Shown: positions 1-8,282, numbered from the stretch's first letter. The stretch: 64,000 nucleotides of DNA from Nesterenkonia marinintestina (GCF_025420485.1 NZ_JAOEFD010000008.1:51858-115857); one strand, 5' to 3'. Made by a program: numbers and translations. The notes: generated by a model not told the origin, from the sequence alone.

Positions 1-722
1 AGGGGGAGGCCCCTGAGCTCGCCGAGATCGAGGACCACCTCTGGGAGACCATGCTCGAGGCCGAGTCGGTGACTATCTCCGGGACCAGCCCGCTGGGGGA
101 CTCGCAGCTCGACGACTACTTCGCCGAGGTGGTCGAGGACGTCGACGAGGACACCCCCGCTGAGCTCTCCGTGGCCGGCACCCTGGACGGCAGCGCTTCG
201 GAGTCCCACATCCGCATCGGCGAGGACCTCGATCTGACGGTGATCACCGTCGGCGGCCGCACCTATCTCAAGGGCGAGGACTTCGCCCACATCACCGCCC
301 TGAGCTCGAGCCACGAGAACGCCGAGTTCGTCGACCAGAGCGTCATCGACGAGGTCCTGGCCGGCCGGTGGATCGACCTCGGCTCGGCCGAGGAGATGGC
401 CTCGCTCTCGCCCCAGAGCCTGCTGGAGCAGTGGCGGGACACCCTCTTCGAGGACGTGGAGGACATCACCGGTGAGGCCGAACAGCAGGACGGTGAGGAG
501 GTCTGGGTGTACACCTCGGCCGACGGCGGAACCACCTACGTGGTCTCGGCCGACGACGAGCCGCATCTTGTGGGCGTCGACGACGGAGACACGAGCCTCA
601 CCCTCACCGACTGGGACGAGACCGAGCCGGTCGAAGCCCCTGAGGACTCCCTGACCATGGACGAAGTCACCCAGGCACTGATCGACAGTGCGCCGCTGCC
701 GCGTGAAACGGCCGAACCCTGA
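1..722 (+). CDS. LppX/LprG-like lipoprotein, paralogue 1 (5' end outside window)
   Basis: The reading frame is open from base 3, so the start and any signal peptide lie upstream of the window. An internal ATG at 51 is not the real start, because the codons before it (reading APELAEIEDHLWET) match the same stretch of the next gene. The visible part is acidic and has no membrane segment. It shares landmarks with the two following genes: an EAESV motif early, L.GRW in the middle, WVY, and LTDWD.TE near the end. This layout resembles the LppX_LprAFG/LolA-like lipid-binding lipoproteins of actinobacteria, which ferry lipids or lipoglycans across the envelope. The family assignment is inference from pattern and from the MMPL exporter downstream; no ligand can be named. 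It is probably in one operon with the next two genes (58-bp gap). Confidence 0.7.
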   Translation, partial: GEAPELAEIEDHLWETMLEAESVTISGTSPLGDSQLDDYFAEVVEDVDEDTPAELSVAGTLDGSASESHIRIGEDLDLTVITVGGRTYLKGEDFAHITALSSSHENAEFVDQSVIDEVLAGRWIDLGSAEEMASLSPQSLLEQWRDTLFEDVEDITGEAEQQDGEEVWVYTSADGGTTYVVSADDEPHLVGVDDGDTSLTLTDWDETEPVEAPEDSLTMDEVTQALIDSAPLPRETAEP

Positions 723-780
723 GATGATGCTGGCGCAGCGGCATCCGTCGCAGGACTCACATCGAGAGGACGACAGGAAT

Positions 781-1581
781 ATGGAAGCTCAGCACATCAG
801 CATCACCGGCATCGCCAAGGGGGTCGGTCTGCTCGGCGTCGCCGCGCTCGCCCTCACCGCCTGCGGCGAGAGCACCCCGGAGTTCTCCGAGATCGAGGAG
901 GACATGTGGTCGGCCATGGACGAGGCCGAGTCGGTGACCCTCGACGGCGGGGGACTCATCGGTGAGAGCGCACTGGACGAATCCGACGCCGAAGCCGCCC
1001 TGGGAGACCTGGGCCTCGAGGAGGGCGACGAGGTCACCGCCGATATCCGGGGGGCCGTGGACGGCTCCGCCGTCGCGATGACCATCACCATGGGCGACTC
1101 CATGGAGATCGACGCCGTCCAGGTGGACGAGACCGCCTACACCGAAGCCACGATCATCACCGACGCCATGGAGACCGGCACCCAGGACATGGCCGGTATG
1201 GAGTTCGACACGGAGGCGCTGGCCTCAGAGCTGGACGGCAGATGGTTCGAGGCGCCGTCCTCCGGCGAGCCGTTCGAGATCCGCGACTCCTTCGAGGAGA
1301 TCCGCTCGGACCTGGAGGACCGCACCGATGACCTGGAGGGCACCAACGAGGACCGTGACGGAGTCGAGGCTCATGTCTACAGCAACGGTGAGGAGGGCGA
1401 CGACGAGGTCGAGATCGTCGTCGCGGCCGACGAGGAGGAGCCGTACATGCTCTCGGTGACCTATGACGGTTCCTCGGCGAACTTCTCGGACTGGAACGAC
1501 ACCGAGCTGCCCGAGGCCCCCTCGGACACCATCGACCAGTCGGACCTGGAGCAGCTGCTGATCGAGCACATGAGCATGTGA
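781..1581 (+). CDS. LppX/LprG-like lipoprotein, paralogue 2
   Basis: This is a 266-residue lipoprotein. I chose ATG 781 rather than an upstream in-frame start because an AG-rich site (GAGGACGACAGG) precedes it and it gives a proper lipoprotein signal: a short N-region, a hydrophobic stretch GVGLLGVAALA, and the lipobox LTAC (Cys about residue 28). The mature protein is strongly acidic. It carries the same landmarks as its neighbours: MDEAESV, a GA.DG repeat, L.GRW, DG.E..VY and FSDW. A lipid-binding (LppX/LprG/LolA-fold) role at the outer face of the membrane, perhaps with the MMPL protein downstream, is the best inference. Tandem duplication with genes 1 and 3 is directly visible. Confidence 0.8.
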   Translation: MEAQHISITGIAKGVGLLGVAALALTACGESTPEFSEIEEDMWSAMDEAESVTLDGGGLIGESALDESDAEAALGDLGLEEGDEVTADIRGAVDGSAVAMTITMGDSMEIDAVQVDETAYTEATIITDAMETGTQDMAGMEFDTEALASELDGRWFEAPSSGEPFEIRDSFEEIRSDLEDRTDDLEGTNEDRDGVEAHVYSNGEEGDDEVEIVVAADEEEPYMLSVTYDGSSANFSDWNDTELPEAPSDTIDQSDLEQLLIEHMSM

Positions 1582-1660
1582 GCACCGGTGGGCGTACGGT
1601 GGCCGAGACGGGCCTCCGTCGGGGGATGTCGGACGAGGAACGGATGCGGGGGAGCGAGTG

Positions 1661-2605
1661 ATGGACGGATGTCGCAGCGGTGGCCGGGCGGTGAGGGCGG
1701 CCGGAGTCGCCGGAGTCGTCGCCCTGGCCCTGACCGGGTGCGTGGACCTGGACGGGGGCGGTTCGGACTCGGAGGAGGACGAAGCCGTCGAGCCCGACCA
1801 GGACGCGACGACGGAGGACTCCGAGGACGAGCCTGCGGAGGACGAGCCGACGGAGGACGAGCCGACGGAGGACGAGCCGACGGAGACCGATACCGCCGAG
1901 GCCGACGGCGGCGGCGCGGACGGCGAGGTGCCCGAATGGTACGAGGTCAGCGCCGACATGTGGACGACGATGGAGTCCGCCGAGAGCGTCGACATCGACA
2001 TGACGCTGCCCTTCAGCGGCGAGCAGCACTCCGATGAGGAGTTCCGGCAGGACCTGGACATCGACCCCGGTGATGACATCAGCCAGCGGATCGTCGGCGC
2101 CCTCGACGGTCGGGCCGTGTTCGAGGAGAAGGCCGGCTCCAGCGAGACCACCTATCTGCTGCAGGACGACCACCTGCTGGTCTCCGGTGAGGACGACCTC
2201 GAAGCCTCGGCCGAGGGCCTGCGGGCGCAGGGAGTCGATCCCGACCAGTTCGCCGACGACCTGGCCGGCCGGTACGTCGACTACTCCGAAGTGGTGCACG
2301 CCGAGATCAGCATCGACATGTTCCTGACCGATGTGCGCTCGCTGACGACCAGTGTGGGCTCCGGGCTCGAGGGAGAGGCCGACGAGCGCGACGGCGAGGC
2401 AGTCTGGGTCTACTCCGACGGCACCGATGAGCTGGTGGTCCGGGCCGACGAGGACGAGCCGGTGCTGCTGGAGTTCACGGTCGCGCTCGACGACGGGACC
2501 GCCGAAGGCACCCTCAGCGACTGGGACTCCGCGGAGATCCCGGATGAGGTCGACGAGTCCGACATCCTCACGCTGGACGAGGCCGTCGAGATCTACTCCC
2601 GATGA
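1661..2605 (+). CDS. LppX/LprG-like lipoprotein, paralogue 3, with acidic repeat linker
   Basis: A 314-residue lipoprotein. ATG 1661 follows GGGGGAG by six bases; a GTG lies one codon earlier. Signal: GVAGVVALALTGC with lipobox LTGC (Cys about 27). Next comes a linker of roughly 60 residues built from Glu, Asp, Thr and Pro with several near-identical EDEPT units, visible as a 15-bp DNA repeat around 1830-1885. The C-terminal domain repeats the landmarks of the two upstream genes (ESAESV, GALDGRA, LAGRY, WVYSDG, LSDWDSAE). The linker would hold the lipid-binding-like domain away from the membrane. Its closeness to the MMPL gene 98 bp downstream suggests a joint export function, which is inference. 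Confidence 0.8.
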   Translation: MDGCRSGGRAVRAAGVAGVVALALTGCVDLDGGGSDSEEDEAVEPDQDATTEDSEDEPAEDEPTEDEPTEDEPTETDTAEADGGGADGEVPEWYEVSADMWTTMESAESVDIDMTLPFSGEQHSDEEFRQDLDIDPGDDISQRIVGALDGRAVFEEKAGSSETTYLLQDDHLLVSGEDDLEASAEGLRAQGVDPDQFADDLAGRYVDYSEVVHAEISIDMFLTDVRSLTTSVGSGLEGEADERDGEAVWVYSDGTDELVVRADEDEPVLLEFTVALDDGTAEGTLSDWDSAEIPDEVDESDILTLDEAVEIYSR

Positions 2606-2658
2606 CGGCGCACCGGGGCGTCGGACGTCGTCGGGCGATCCGGGACGTCGCGTCTCGG

Positions 2659-2664
2659 TAGGCT
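2659..2664 (+). promoter_or_regulatory. -10 box for the MMPL gene
   Basis: TAGGCT fits the TANNNT pattern seen before many genes here. It would start transcription about 33 nt before the ATG at 2704, which has a GAGGTAG ribosome site. No convincing -35 box. Confidence 0.4.
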
Positions 2665-2703
2665 GGGGAGATCGTCCCACCGTCGTCCCCGCGAGGTAGC
2701 CGC

Positions 2704-5373
2704 ATGTCCCGATGGCTCGCCCGCCTCGGCGCGCTCTGCGCCCGGCGCGCCAAGACCGTCGTCGCCCTCTGGCTCGTACTCCTCATCGGTGCCGTCTCCG
2801 CCGCGGCGCTGTTCTCGGAGGAGCCGGACGCCGGCTACGAGATCCCCGAGGCCGAGTACGAACAGGTCATGGATCGCCTCGGTGAGGGCATCGAAGAGTT
2901 CGACGGCGCAGGCGCGCTGGTCGTGCTGACCTCCGAGGACGATGAGAGCTTCACCTCCGAGCAGCGGGAGGGCGTCTCCGCCCTGACCGATGAGCTGGAG
3001 ACCCTCGACGAGGTCCGCAGCGCTGAGGATCCCTTCGTCCAGCAGGAGGACATCGACTCCGCCGAGGAGGAGATCTCCGAGGCTCGTGAGGAGTTGGAGA
3101 ACTCCGCGGCCGAGCTGGAGGACGGGCAGGAACAGCTCGACGCCGGTCGCGAGGAGCTCGAGGAGGCCCAGGACGACCTCGACGCTCAGCAGCAGGAGGT
3201 GGATCAGCTCGCCGAGCAGATCGGCGACGATGCGCCCCAGGTCGTCTCCGCCCAGGAGGAGATCGACGCCGGGCAGGACCAGCTCGACGAACAGCGCGAG
3301 GAGCTGGACGAGCAGCAGGAGGAGCTCGACGACGGCTGGGCCGAACACGCCGACGGCGTGGAGGAGACCGACCTCGCCGAACGGGAGACCGAACTCGGCG
3401 ACGGGGCCCGCACCGTCTCCGAGGACGGCACCGCGGCGATGATGAACGTCCAGCTGGTCGACGACGCCTTCACCATCGATGCGGACCAGCAGCAGCGGGT
3501 CATCGACGCGGTGGAGGACGGGCTGCCCGACGGCGTCGACGCCGACTTCAGCCTCGAACTCGTCCAGGACGTCTCCGGGATCCTCGGGACCAGTGAGGCG
3601 CTCGGCATCGCCTTCGCCGGTCTGGTGCTGCTGATCACTCTGGGCACCGTCGTCGCCGCCGGGCTGCCGGTGCTCCTGGCGATGCTCGGAGTGGGGATCT
3701 CGGTGGCGCTGATCTTCGCCCTCTCCGCCGTGGTGGACCTCACCGAGACGGACCCCGTCCTCGCCCTGATGCTGGGTCTGAGCCTCGGCATCGACTACAC
3801 GCTGCTGCTGCTCTACCGGCATCGACAGAATCTGCTGCAGGGCATGGACGTCCCCGACTCGATCCGGCTGGCCGCGGGAACCGCCGGATCGGCGATCTTC
3901 TTCGCCGGGGTGACCAATGTGATCGCCCTGGGCGCGCTCGCCGTCACCGGGATCCCGTTCCTCACCGTGATGGGGCTGGCCGCCTCGCTGGCCGTGACCG
4001 TGGTGGTGGCCGCAGTCCTCACCCTGGGTCCCGCCCTGGCCGCGCTGCTCGGTCTGCGCCTGCTGCCGCGCCGACGGCGTCCCGGCAGCCTCATGGCTGA
4101 GGACGTCGGATCACCGCTGCCGACTCCCGAGCAGAACCGCCTCACCGCCGCCGAGCGCAGCCGGCTCTCCGAGTCCGCCCAGGAGCGGATCATGGACCGG
4201 GGGTGGGGCCGTGTGGTGACCCGCCACCCGTGGGCGGCGATCCTGGTGCCGCTGGTGCTGGTCGGTGCTCTGGCCGTGCCCGCGGCCGATCTGCGGCTGG
4301 GACTGCCCGACGGCGGCTCGGAGCCGGAGGGGACCACGGCACAGGTGGCCTACGACGAAGTGCGGGAGTCCTTCGGAGCCGGTGAGAACGGTCCGCTGCT
4401 GGCCCTGATCACCCTGCCCGAGGGGCTCGACGACGTCGAGCAGCGTGAGCGGGCACTGGACGTCGCGGAGGACCTGGATGCTCGGGAGAGCGTCGCGCGA
4501 GCCGTCCCCGCGGCCTCCGACGAGGCCGGCGAGATGCGCCTGATCCAGATCGTGCCGGAGCACGGGCCGGAGGCCATCGCCACGGCCGATCTGGTGGATC
4601 GGCTCCTCGACGAGCGCGGGGCCCTGGCCGATGAGCATGGCCTGGAGTCTGTGGGCCTGACCGGTCAGACGGTGGCCAACATCGAGGTCGCCGACCGGCT
4701 GCAGGGCTCCATCCCGCTCTACGTGGGGATCGTCGTGCTGCTGTGCCTGGTGATCCTCATGGCGGTCTTCCGCTCGCTGGTGGCGCCCGCGCTGGCCGCC
4801 GCCGGGTACGTGTTCTCGCTGCTGGGCACTCTGGGCGCGGTGGTCATGGTCTTCCAGTGGGGCTGGCTGCAGGACTTCTTCGGGGTCACGGAGCCGGGGC
4901 CGGTCCTCGCGTTCCTCCCGATCCTGATCTGCGGCGTGCTCTTCGGCCTGGCCGTGGACTATCAGCTGTTCATCATGTCCGGGGTGAGGGAGGCCTACAG
5001 TCGGGGCCGCAGCGCCCGGACGTCGATCCTCAGCGGCATCGCCCAGGGTGGGCCGGTCGTCGTGGCCTGCGGAATCATCATGATCTCGGTGTTCGCCGGG
5101 TTCGTCTTCGCGGACCTTGCGATGATCCGCCCCGTCGGCTTCGGACTCGCGGTCGGGGTGCTGATCGAGGCATTCCTGGTGCGTGCCACGCTGATTCCTG
5201 CCGTGACGGGACTGTTGGGCGACCGGGCGTGGTACCTGCCGCGCTGGCTCGATCGGATCATCCCCGACGTCGACGTCGAGGGTCGCGCACTGGATGATGC
5301 GGCGGACACTGAGTCCGACGGGCCGGAGGGCGCTCGCCGGATCCGCGAGCGGGTTCCCGAGACATCGGCCTGA
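2704..5373 (+). CDS. MMPL/RND-family exporter with a coiled-coil loop
   Basis: An 889-residue inner-membrane transporter of the MMPL branch of the RND superfamily, driven by proton motive force and typically exporting lipids or envelope components. One helix lies at about 17-38. A large first external loop contains, at about 115-245, an acidic heptad-like coiled coil of repeated EL.D..EELDE units. A helix bundle runs from 296 to 455, a second loop from about 530 to 675, and a second bundle from 678 to 865. Both bundles carry the Asp-Tyr pair used for proton relay in MmpL proteins: GIDY (Asp 364) and AVDY (Asp 752). Length is normal. The coiled coil is more typical of YdfJ/YdgH-like MMPLs than of mycobacterial MmpLs. 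The three lipoprotein genes upstream make a lipid-trafficking partnership plausible but unproven. Confidence 0.85.
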   Translation: MSRWLARLGALCARRAKTVVALWLVLLIGAVSAAALFSEEPDAGYEIPEAEYEQVMDRLGEGIEEFDGAGALVVLTSEDDESFTSEQREGVSALTDELETLDEVRSAEDPFVQQEDIDSAEEEISEAREELENSAAELEDGQEQLDAGREELEEAQDDLDAQQQEVDQLAEQIGDDAPQVVSAQEEIDAGQDQLDEQREELDEQQEELDDGWAEHADGVEETDLAERETELGDGARTVSEDGTAAMMNVQLVDDAFTIDADQQQRVIDAVEDGLPDGVDADFSLELVQDVSGILGTSEALGIAFAGLVLLITLGTVVAAGLPVLLAMLGVGISVALIFALSAVVDLTETDPVLALMLGLSLGIDYTLLLLYRHRQNLLQGMDVPDSIRLAAGTAGSAIFFAGVTNVIALGALAVTGIPFLTVMGLAASLAVTVVVAAVLTLGPALAALLGLRLLPRRRRPGSLMAEDVGSPLPTPEQNRLTAAERSRLSESAQERIMDRGWGRVVTRHPWAAILVPLVLVGALAVPAADLRLGLPDGGSEPEGTTAQVAYDEVRESFGAGENGPLLALITLPEGLDDVEQRERALDVAEDLDARESVARAVPAASDEAGEMRLIQIVPEHGPEAIATADLVDRLLDERGALADEHGLESVGLTGQTVANIEVADRLQGSIPLYVGIVVLLCLVILMAVFRSLVAPALAAAGYVFSLLGTLGAVVMVFQWGWLQDFFGVTEPGPVLAFLPILICGVLFGLAVDYQLFIMSGVREAYSRGRSARTSILSGIAQGGPVVVACGIIMISVFAGFVFADLAMIRPVGFGLAVGVLIEAFLVRATLIPAVTGLLGDRAWYLPRWLDRIIPDVDVEGRALDDAADTESDGPEGARRIRERVPETSA

Positions 5374-5385
5374 CCAGGGACGATG

Positions 5386-5391
5386 TAGGAT
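5386..5391 (+). promoter_or_regulatory. -10 box heading a long leader
   Basis: TAGGAT lies 13 bases after the MMPL stop. It would start a transcript near 5398, giving a leader of about 240 nt before the ATG at 5639. A second possible -10, TATAAG at 5607-5612, lies much closer to the gene. Confidence 0.35.
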
Positions 5392-5403
5392 CTGCACGGA
5401 GGG

Positions 5404-5436
5404 CTGTTCAGGTCGTGCTCAGGGAAGCTGTTCAGG
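5404..5436 (+). repeat. direct repeat GCTGTTCAGG
   Basis: Two copies of GCTGTTCAGG (about 5404 and 5427) lie in the leader before the acidic lipoprotein gene. A third TTCAGG follows at about 5475. They could be a protein-binding or RNA element. Confidence 0.5.
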
Positions 5437-5454
5437 GCGCGATTACCTTACGGC

Positions 5455-5505
5455 AAGCTGAAATTTGGGTAAAAGTTCAGGATGAGACCACCGTCTCAGC
5501 TTTTG
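5455..5505 (+). terminator. nested hairpin with T-rich tail in the leader
   Basis: An outer stem AAGCTGA (5455-5461)/TCAGCTT (5496-5502) overlaps an inner stem TGAGAC (5483-5488)/GTCTCA (5493-5498). TTTTGTT follows at once. The inner hairpin plus T-run looks like an intrinsic terminator between the promoter at 5386 and the gene at 5639. The two stems share bases, so they may be alternative folds. Confidence 0.45.
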
Positions 5506-5638
5506 TTCTGCCTCCTCATCTGATGGTGTGGGGGATAAGGCGTACGGGAGAAGCCCCGGCGTCCCGCGGAAGAACGCTCCTCGGAAGAGGAGTTCTGAGG
5601 AGTCTGTATAAGCGATAGTGATGGAGGTATCGATCCCC

Positions 5639-5899
5639 ATGGCCACTACCACGAACCAGAACAGCAAGTTCCGTTCCCTCGCAGCCGTGCTGAGCATCGG
5701 TGGCCTGGCACTGTTCGGTGCCACCGCATGTGACGAGGCCGAGGAGCCGATGGAAGACGACGCCGTCGAGGAAGAGAACGGCGCCGAGGAGGAGAACGGC
5801 GACGACGCGGCTGAGGATGACGCCGCGGAGGACGACGCCGCTGAGGACGACGAAGAGGATGACATGATGGAGGAGGACGACGAGGAGGAGGAGGGCTGA
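5639..5899 (+). CDS. hyperacidic mini-lipoprotein
   Basis: An 86-residue protein. I chose ATG 5639 because GGAGGT stands about 10 nt upstream and the N-terminus then reads as a signal peptide (KFRSLAAVLSIGGLALFG) ending in ATAC, a weak lipobox with Ala rather than Leu at -3. After the Cys almost every residue is Asp, Glu or Ala, including three tandem DDAAE units and a terminal run of Glu. It has no folded domain I can recognise. A flexible, highly charged surface tail is likely, perhaps binding cations or acting as a spacer. It could be conserved only locally. Monocistronic, followed by a strong hairpin. Confidence 0.7.
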   Translation: MATTTNQNSKFRSLAAVLSIGGLALFGATACDEAEEPMEDDAVEEENGAEEENGDDAAEDDAAEDDAAEDDEEDDMMEEDDEEEEG

Positions 5900-5940
5900 G
5901 CCCCTTCCCCCGTCGCTGAGTCCTCTCAGCATGTGATCAG

Positions 5941-5979
5941 AGCGGCCCGCACCCGACCGAGAGTCGGGGGCGGGCCGCT
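5941..5979. terminator. strong bidirectional hairpin
   Basis: AGCGGCCCGC (5941-5950) pairs with GCGGGCCGCT (5970-5979). An inner stem CCCGAC/GTCGGG closes the loop. It lacks a T-run. It sits after the acidic lipoprotein gene and faces the catalase operon. Confidence 0.75.
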
Positions 5980-6040
5980 CGCCTGTCTGCTGCCCGCACC
6001 AGCATCACCCGCCGTCTGAGAGAGCTCCGGCTGCTCCATC

Positions 6041-6132
6041 CGCCCCCACCCGTCGAGGGAGCAGATCGTGCGGCGACTCGCCGTGGTGCGCCGCGAGGTT
6101 CACTCCATCGATGGAGGGAAGGGGTGGGGACG
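6041..6132. repeat. dispersed palindromic repeat, copy A
   Basis: An imperfect inverted repeat of about 90 bp. The left arm begins CGCCCCCACC and continues GTCGAGGGAGCAGATCGTGC. The right arm holds CTCCATCGATGG and ends GGGTGGGGACG. The left arm closely matches copies B and C at 28394-28556, so this is a repeat family rather than a chance hairpin. It lies in the convergent gap between the acidic lipoprotein and katA. Confidence 0.7.
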
Positions 6133-6152
6133 GGCGGGAGAGGTGTGCGCGC

Positions 6153-6211
6153 ACGACGACGGCCCCGTCCCGCCGCCGGCTCTGGGCCGGAGGGGACGGG
6201 GCCGCCGTCGT
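6153..6211 (-). terminator. katA terminator hairpin
   Basis: A 19-base stem with a single mismatch (6153-6171 with 6193-6211, core GGCCCCGTCCC/GGGACGGGGCC). It begins 13 bases beyond the catalase stop on the minus strand. No T-run. Confidence 0.7.
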
Positions 6212-6224
6212 CCGTATGCGGAGA

Positions 6225-7691
6225 TCAGCCGTTCTTGACGGCGTCCTCGATCCGCTGGCCGATCGTGGCGTCCACGTTCTTCCAGTACTGGATCGCGTTG
6301 GAGAGCACCGGCTCGCGCACACCGTCGGAGAGTGCGCCGGAGACGGTCTCCACCAGACGGTCGCGCTGGGCGTCGTCGAAGACCTCGCGCACCAGGATGC
6401 CGGGCTGGCCGAAGTCGTCGTCGTCGGCGCGCAGGGTGTATGCCTCGCGCACCAGCTGCCCGTCGGTCTCCCAGCCGTTGTCCACCGGACCGGTCTCATC
6501 CGACCAGCTCGCGCCCTCGACGGTGTTCGGGGCGTAGACCGGGCGGTCGCCGGTGTGGTCGTACCACATGTTGCCCTCGAAGTTGTACGAGTAGACTTCG
6601 TTCTTCGGGCGGTTGACCGGCAGCTGCTGGAAGTTGGTGCCGATGCGGTAGCGGTGGGCGTCGGCGTAGGCGAAGTTGCGCCCCAGCAGCATCTTGTCCG
6701 GGGAGTTGCCTGTGCCCGGCACCATGTTCGCCGGCGAGAAGGCGGCCTGCTCGATCTCGCCGAAGAAGTTCTGCGGGTTCCGGTTCAGGGTCAGCGTGCC
6801 GACCTTGATGCGCGGGTAGTCCGCCTGCGGCCAGATCTTGGTCAGGTCGAACGGGTTCAGGCGGTAGGTCTTGGCATCCTCGTACGGCATGACCTGCACG
6901 TAGAGCGTCCAGGTGGGGTGCTCGCCGCGCTCGATGGCGTCATAGAGGTCGCGCCGGTGGTAGTCGGCGTCGGCGCCGGCCAGCTTCTCGGCCTCCTCGT
7001 TGGTCATGGTGTCGAAGCCGGCATCGTTGATGAAGTGGTACTTCACCCAGAACCGCTCGCCGTCGGCGTTGTTCCACTGGTAGGTGTGCGAGCCGTAGCC
7101 GTTCATCCGGCGCCAGGAGGACGGCAGGCCGCGGTCACCCATCAGGTAGGTCACCTGGTGGGCCGACTCCGGGTTCTGCGTCCAGAAGTCCCACTGCATG
7201 TGGTTGTCGCGCAGGCCGCTGGTCGGCAGGCGCTTCTGCGAGCGGATGAAGTGCGGGAACTTCATGGGGTCGCGCACGAAGAACACCGGGGTGTTGTTGC
7301 CCACGACGTCGTGGTTCCCCTCTTCGGTGTAGAACTTCAGTGCGAAGCCGCGCACGTCGCGCCAGGTGTCGGGGGAGCCCAGCTCGCCGGCGACGGTGGA
7401 GAAGCGCAGCAGCGTCTCGGTGGTCTTGCCGGGCTGGAACATGTCCGCCTTGGTGTACTGCGAGACGTCCTCGGTGACCTCGAAGGTGCCGAAGGCGCCG
7501 GCGCCCTTGGCGTGCGGACGGCGCTCGGGGACGTTCATGCGGTTGAAGTGCGCCAGGGTCTCGACCAGGTGGTGGTCGTGCAGCAGCAGCGGGCCGTCGC
7601 TGCCGACGGAGAGCGAGTTGCGGTCGCTCTCGGCGGGGATCCCGGCCTGAGTCGTGGACCCGGTCGCGTGCGGGGTGTTCTCAGCGCTCAT
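6225..7691 (-). CDS. katA: heme catalase (small-subunit type)
   Basis: A 488-residue cytoplasmic monofunctional catalase that converts hydrogen peroxide to water and oxygen. Its length is that of small-subunit clade 3 enzymes. Visible landmarks are the distal histidine in [15 protein letters not shown] (His 60), the distal Asn region [13 protein letters not shown], and the proximal heme-ligand region [14 protein letters not shown] near residue 340, where the Tyr is the axial ligand in the family. The Fur-type regulator lies 60 bp upstream on the same strand, so the two are almost certainly co-transcribed and peroxide- or iron-responsive. The start is the ATG at 7691 after an AGGTATC-containing leader. 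Confidence 0.96.
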   Translation of the reverse strand: MSAENTPHATGSTTQAGIPAESDRNSLSVGSDGPLLLHDHHLVETLAHFNRMNVPERRPHAKGAGAFGTFEVTEDVSQYTKADMFQPGKTTETLLRFSTVAGELGSPDTWRDVRGFALKFYTEEGNHDVVGNNTPVFFVRDPMKFPHFIRSQKRLPTSGLRDNHMQWDFWTQNPESAHQVTYLMGDRGLPSSWRRMNGYGSHTYQWNNADGERFWVKYHFINDAGFDTMTNEEAEKLAGADADYHRRDLYDAIERGEHPTWTLYVQVMPYEDAKTYRLNPFDLTKIWPQADYPRIKVGTLTLNRNPQNFFGEIEQAAFSPANMVPGTGNSPDKMLLGRNFAYADAHRYRIGTNFQQLPVNRPKNEVYSYNFEGNMWYDHTGDRPVYAPNTVEGASWSDETGPVDNGWETDGQLVREAYTLRADDDDFGQPGILVREVFDDAQRDRLVETVSGALSDGVREPVLSNAIQYWKNVDATIGQRIEDAVKNG

Positions 7692-7751
7692 GACTGATAC
7701 CTTTCGTTCGGTTCTCTCGGGTGGTCTTCCGCGCGGCTCGGGGCCGCGGGG

Positions 7752-8207
7752 TCAGTCGCGTCGGGCCTCGTCCGAGCAGTCGGAGCAGACTCCTCGGAAG
7801 ACGACGTCGGCGACCTCCACCGACATCGCCAGGTCCGGAGGAGTCTGCAGGCACGGGGCGGCGCCGTGGACGCACTCGACGTCCTCGATCCGCCCGCAGC
7901 GGGTGCAGATGGCGTGGTGGTGGTTGTCCTCGGCCCGCGTCTCGTAGCGGGCGGGGGAGCCGGGCGGGTCGAAGCGGCGCAGCAGCTGGTGGGCGGTGAG
8001 GTCGTGGAGCACGGTGTAGACCGACTGCACGGTGATCTTCGGGAGCCGTGTGCTCACGGCGGTGTGGATCGCCTCGGCGGGCTGGTGGGGGCGCGCGGCG
8101 ACGGCGTCGAGGATCGCCAAGCGCTGCCGGGTCACGCGCAGGCCGCGTCCGCGGAGCAGGGTCGACCAGTCGGTCGCCTCCGGCGTCGTCGATGCTGCGG
8201 TGCTCAC
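7752..8207 (-). CDS. furA: Fur/PerR-family regulator of the catalase operon
   Basis: A 151-residue metal-dependent repressor. The N-terminal winged helix includes RVTRQRLAILDAV and TVQSVYTVLHDL. The dimerisation half has the HHHAICTRCG segment and two CxxC pairs (CTRC and CSDC), the structural zinc site of Fur proteins. Placement directly before katA resembles the furA-katG arrangement of mycobacteria and suggests a peroxide-sensing FurA/PerR role rather than general iron control. The GTG start at 8207 lies seven bases after a CAGACT box, so the mRNA is probably leaderless. Autoregulation is likely but inferred. Confidence 0.9.
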   Translation of the reverse strand: MSTAASTTPEATDWSTLLRGRGLRVTRQRLAILDAVAARPHQPAEAIHTAVSTRLPKITVQSVYTVLHDLTAHQLLRRFDPPGSPARYETRAEDNHHHAICTRCGRIEDVECVHGAAPCLQTPPDLAMSVEVADVVFRGVCSDCSDEARRD

Positions 8208-8214
8208 GGGGACC

Positions 8215-8243
8215 AGTCTGCCTCAGATATGAGCCACTCACAA
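8215..8243 (-). promoter_or_regulatory. furA-katA promoter and possible operator
   Basis: On the minus strand TTGTGA (8243-8238), a 17-bp spacer and CAGACT (8220-8215) stand 7 nt before the GTG. The spacer is AT-rich and contains TGAG-cca-CTCA symmetry, a candidate Fur operator. Confidence 0.6.
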
Positions 8244-8282
8244 TAACGGCGGATGACGAGGTGATGGCGGGACGACGACGCC

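Noticed and set aside
1830..1885. CRISPR-like repetition
   Set aside because: The 15-bp units are contiguous, in frame and encode the EDEPT linker; there are no spacers.
1157..2680. Long minus-strand open frame opposite lipoproteins 2 and 3
   Set aside because: It runs antisense to two genes with lipoboxes and ribosome sites and has Arg/Pro/Val-rich shadow composition.
2593..3822. Minus-strand open frame of 409 codons opposite the MMPL gene
   Set aside because: It is the mirror of the acidic coiled-coil region; no family motif and no ribosome site.
5415..5618. 67-codon frame in the leader before the acidic lipoprotein
   Set aside because: Codon use is unlike neighbours, no ribosome site, and it covers the hairpins.
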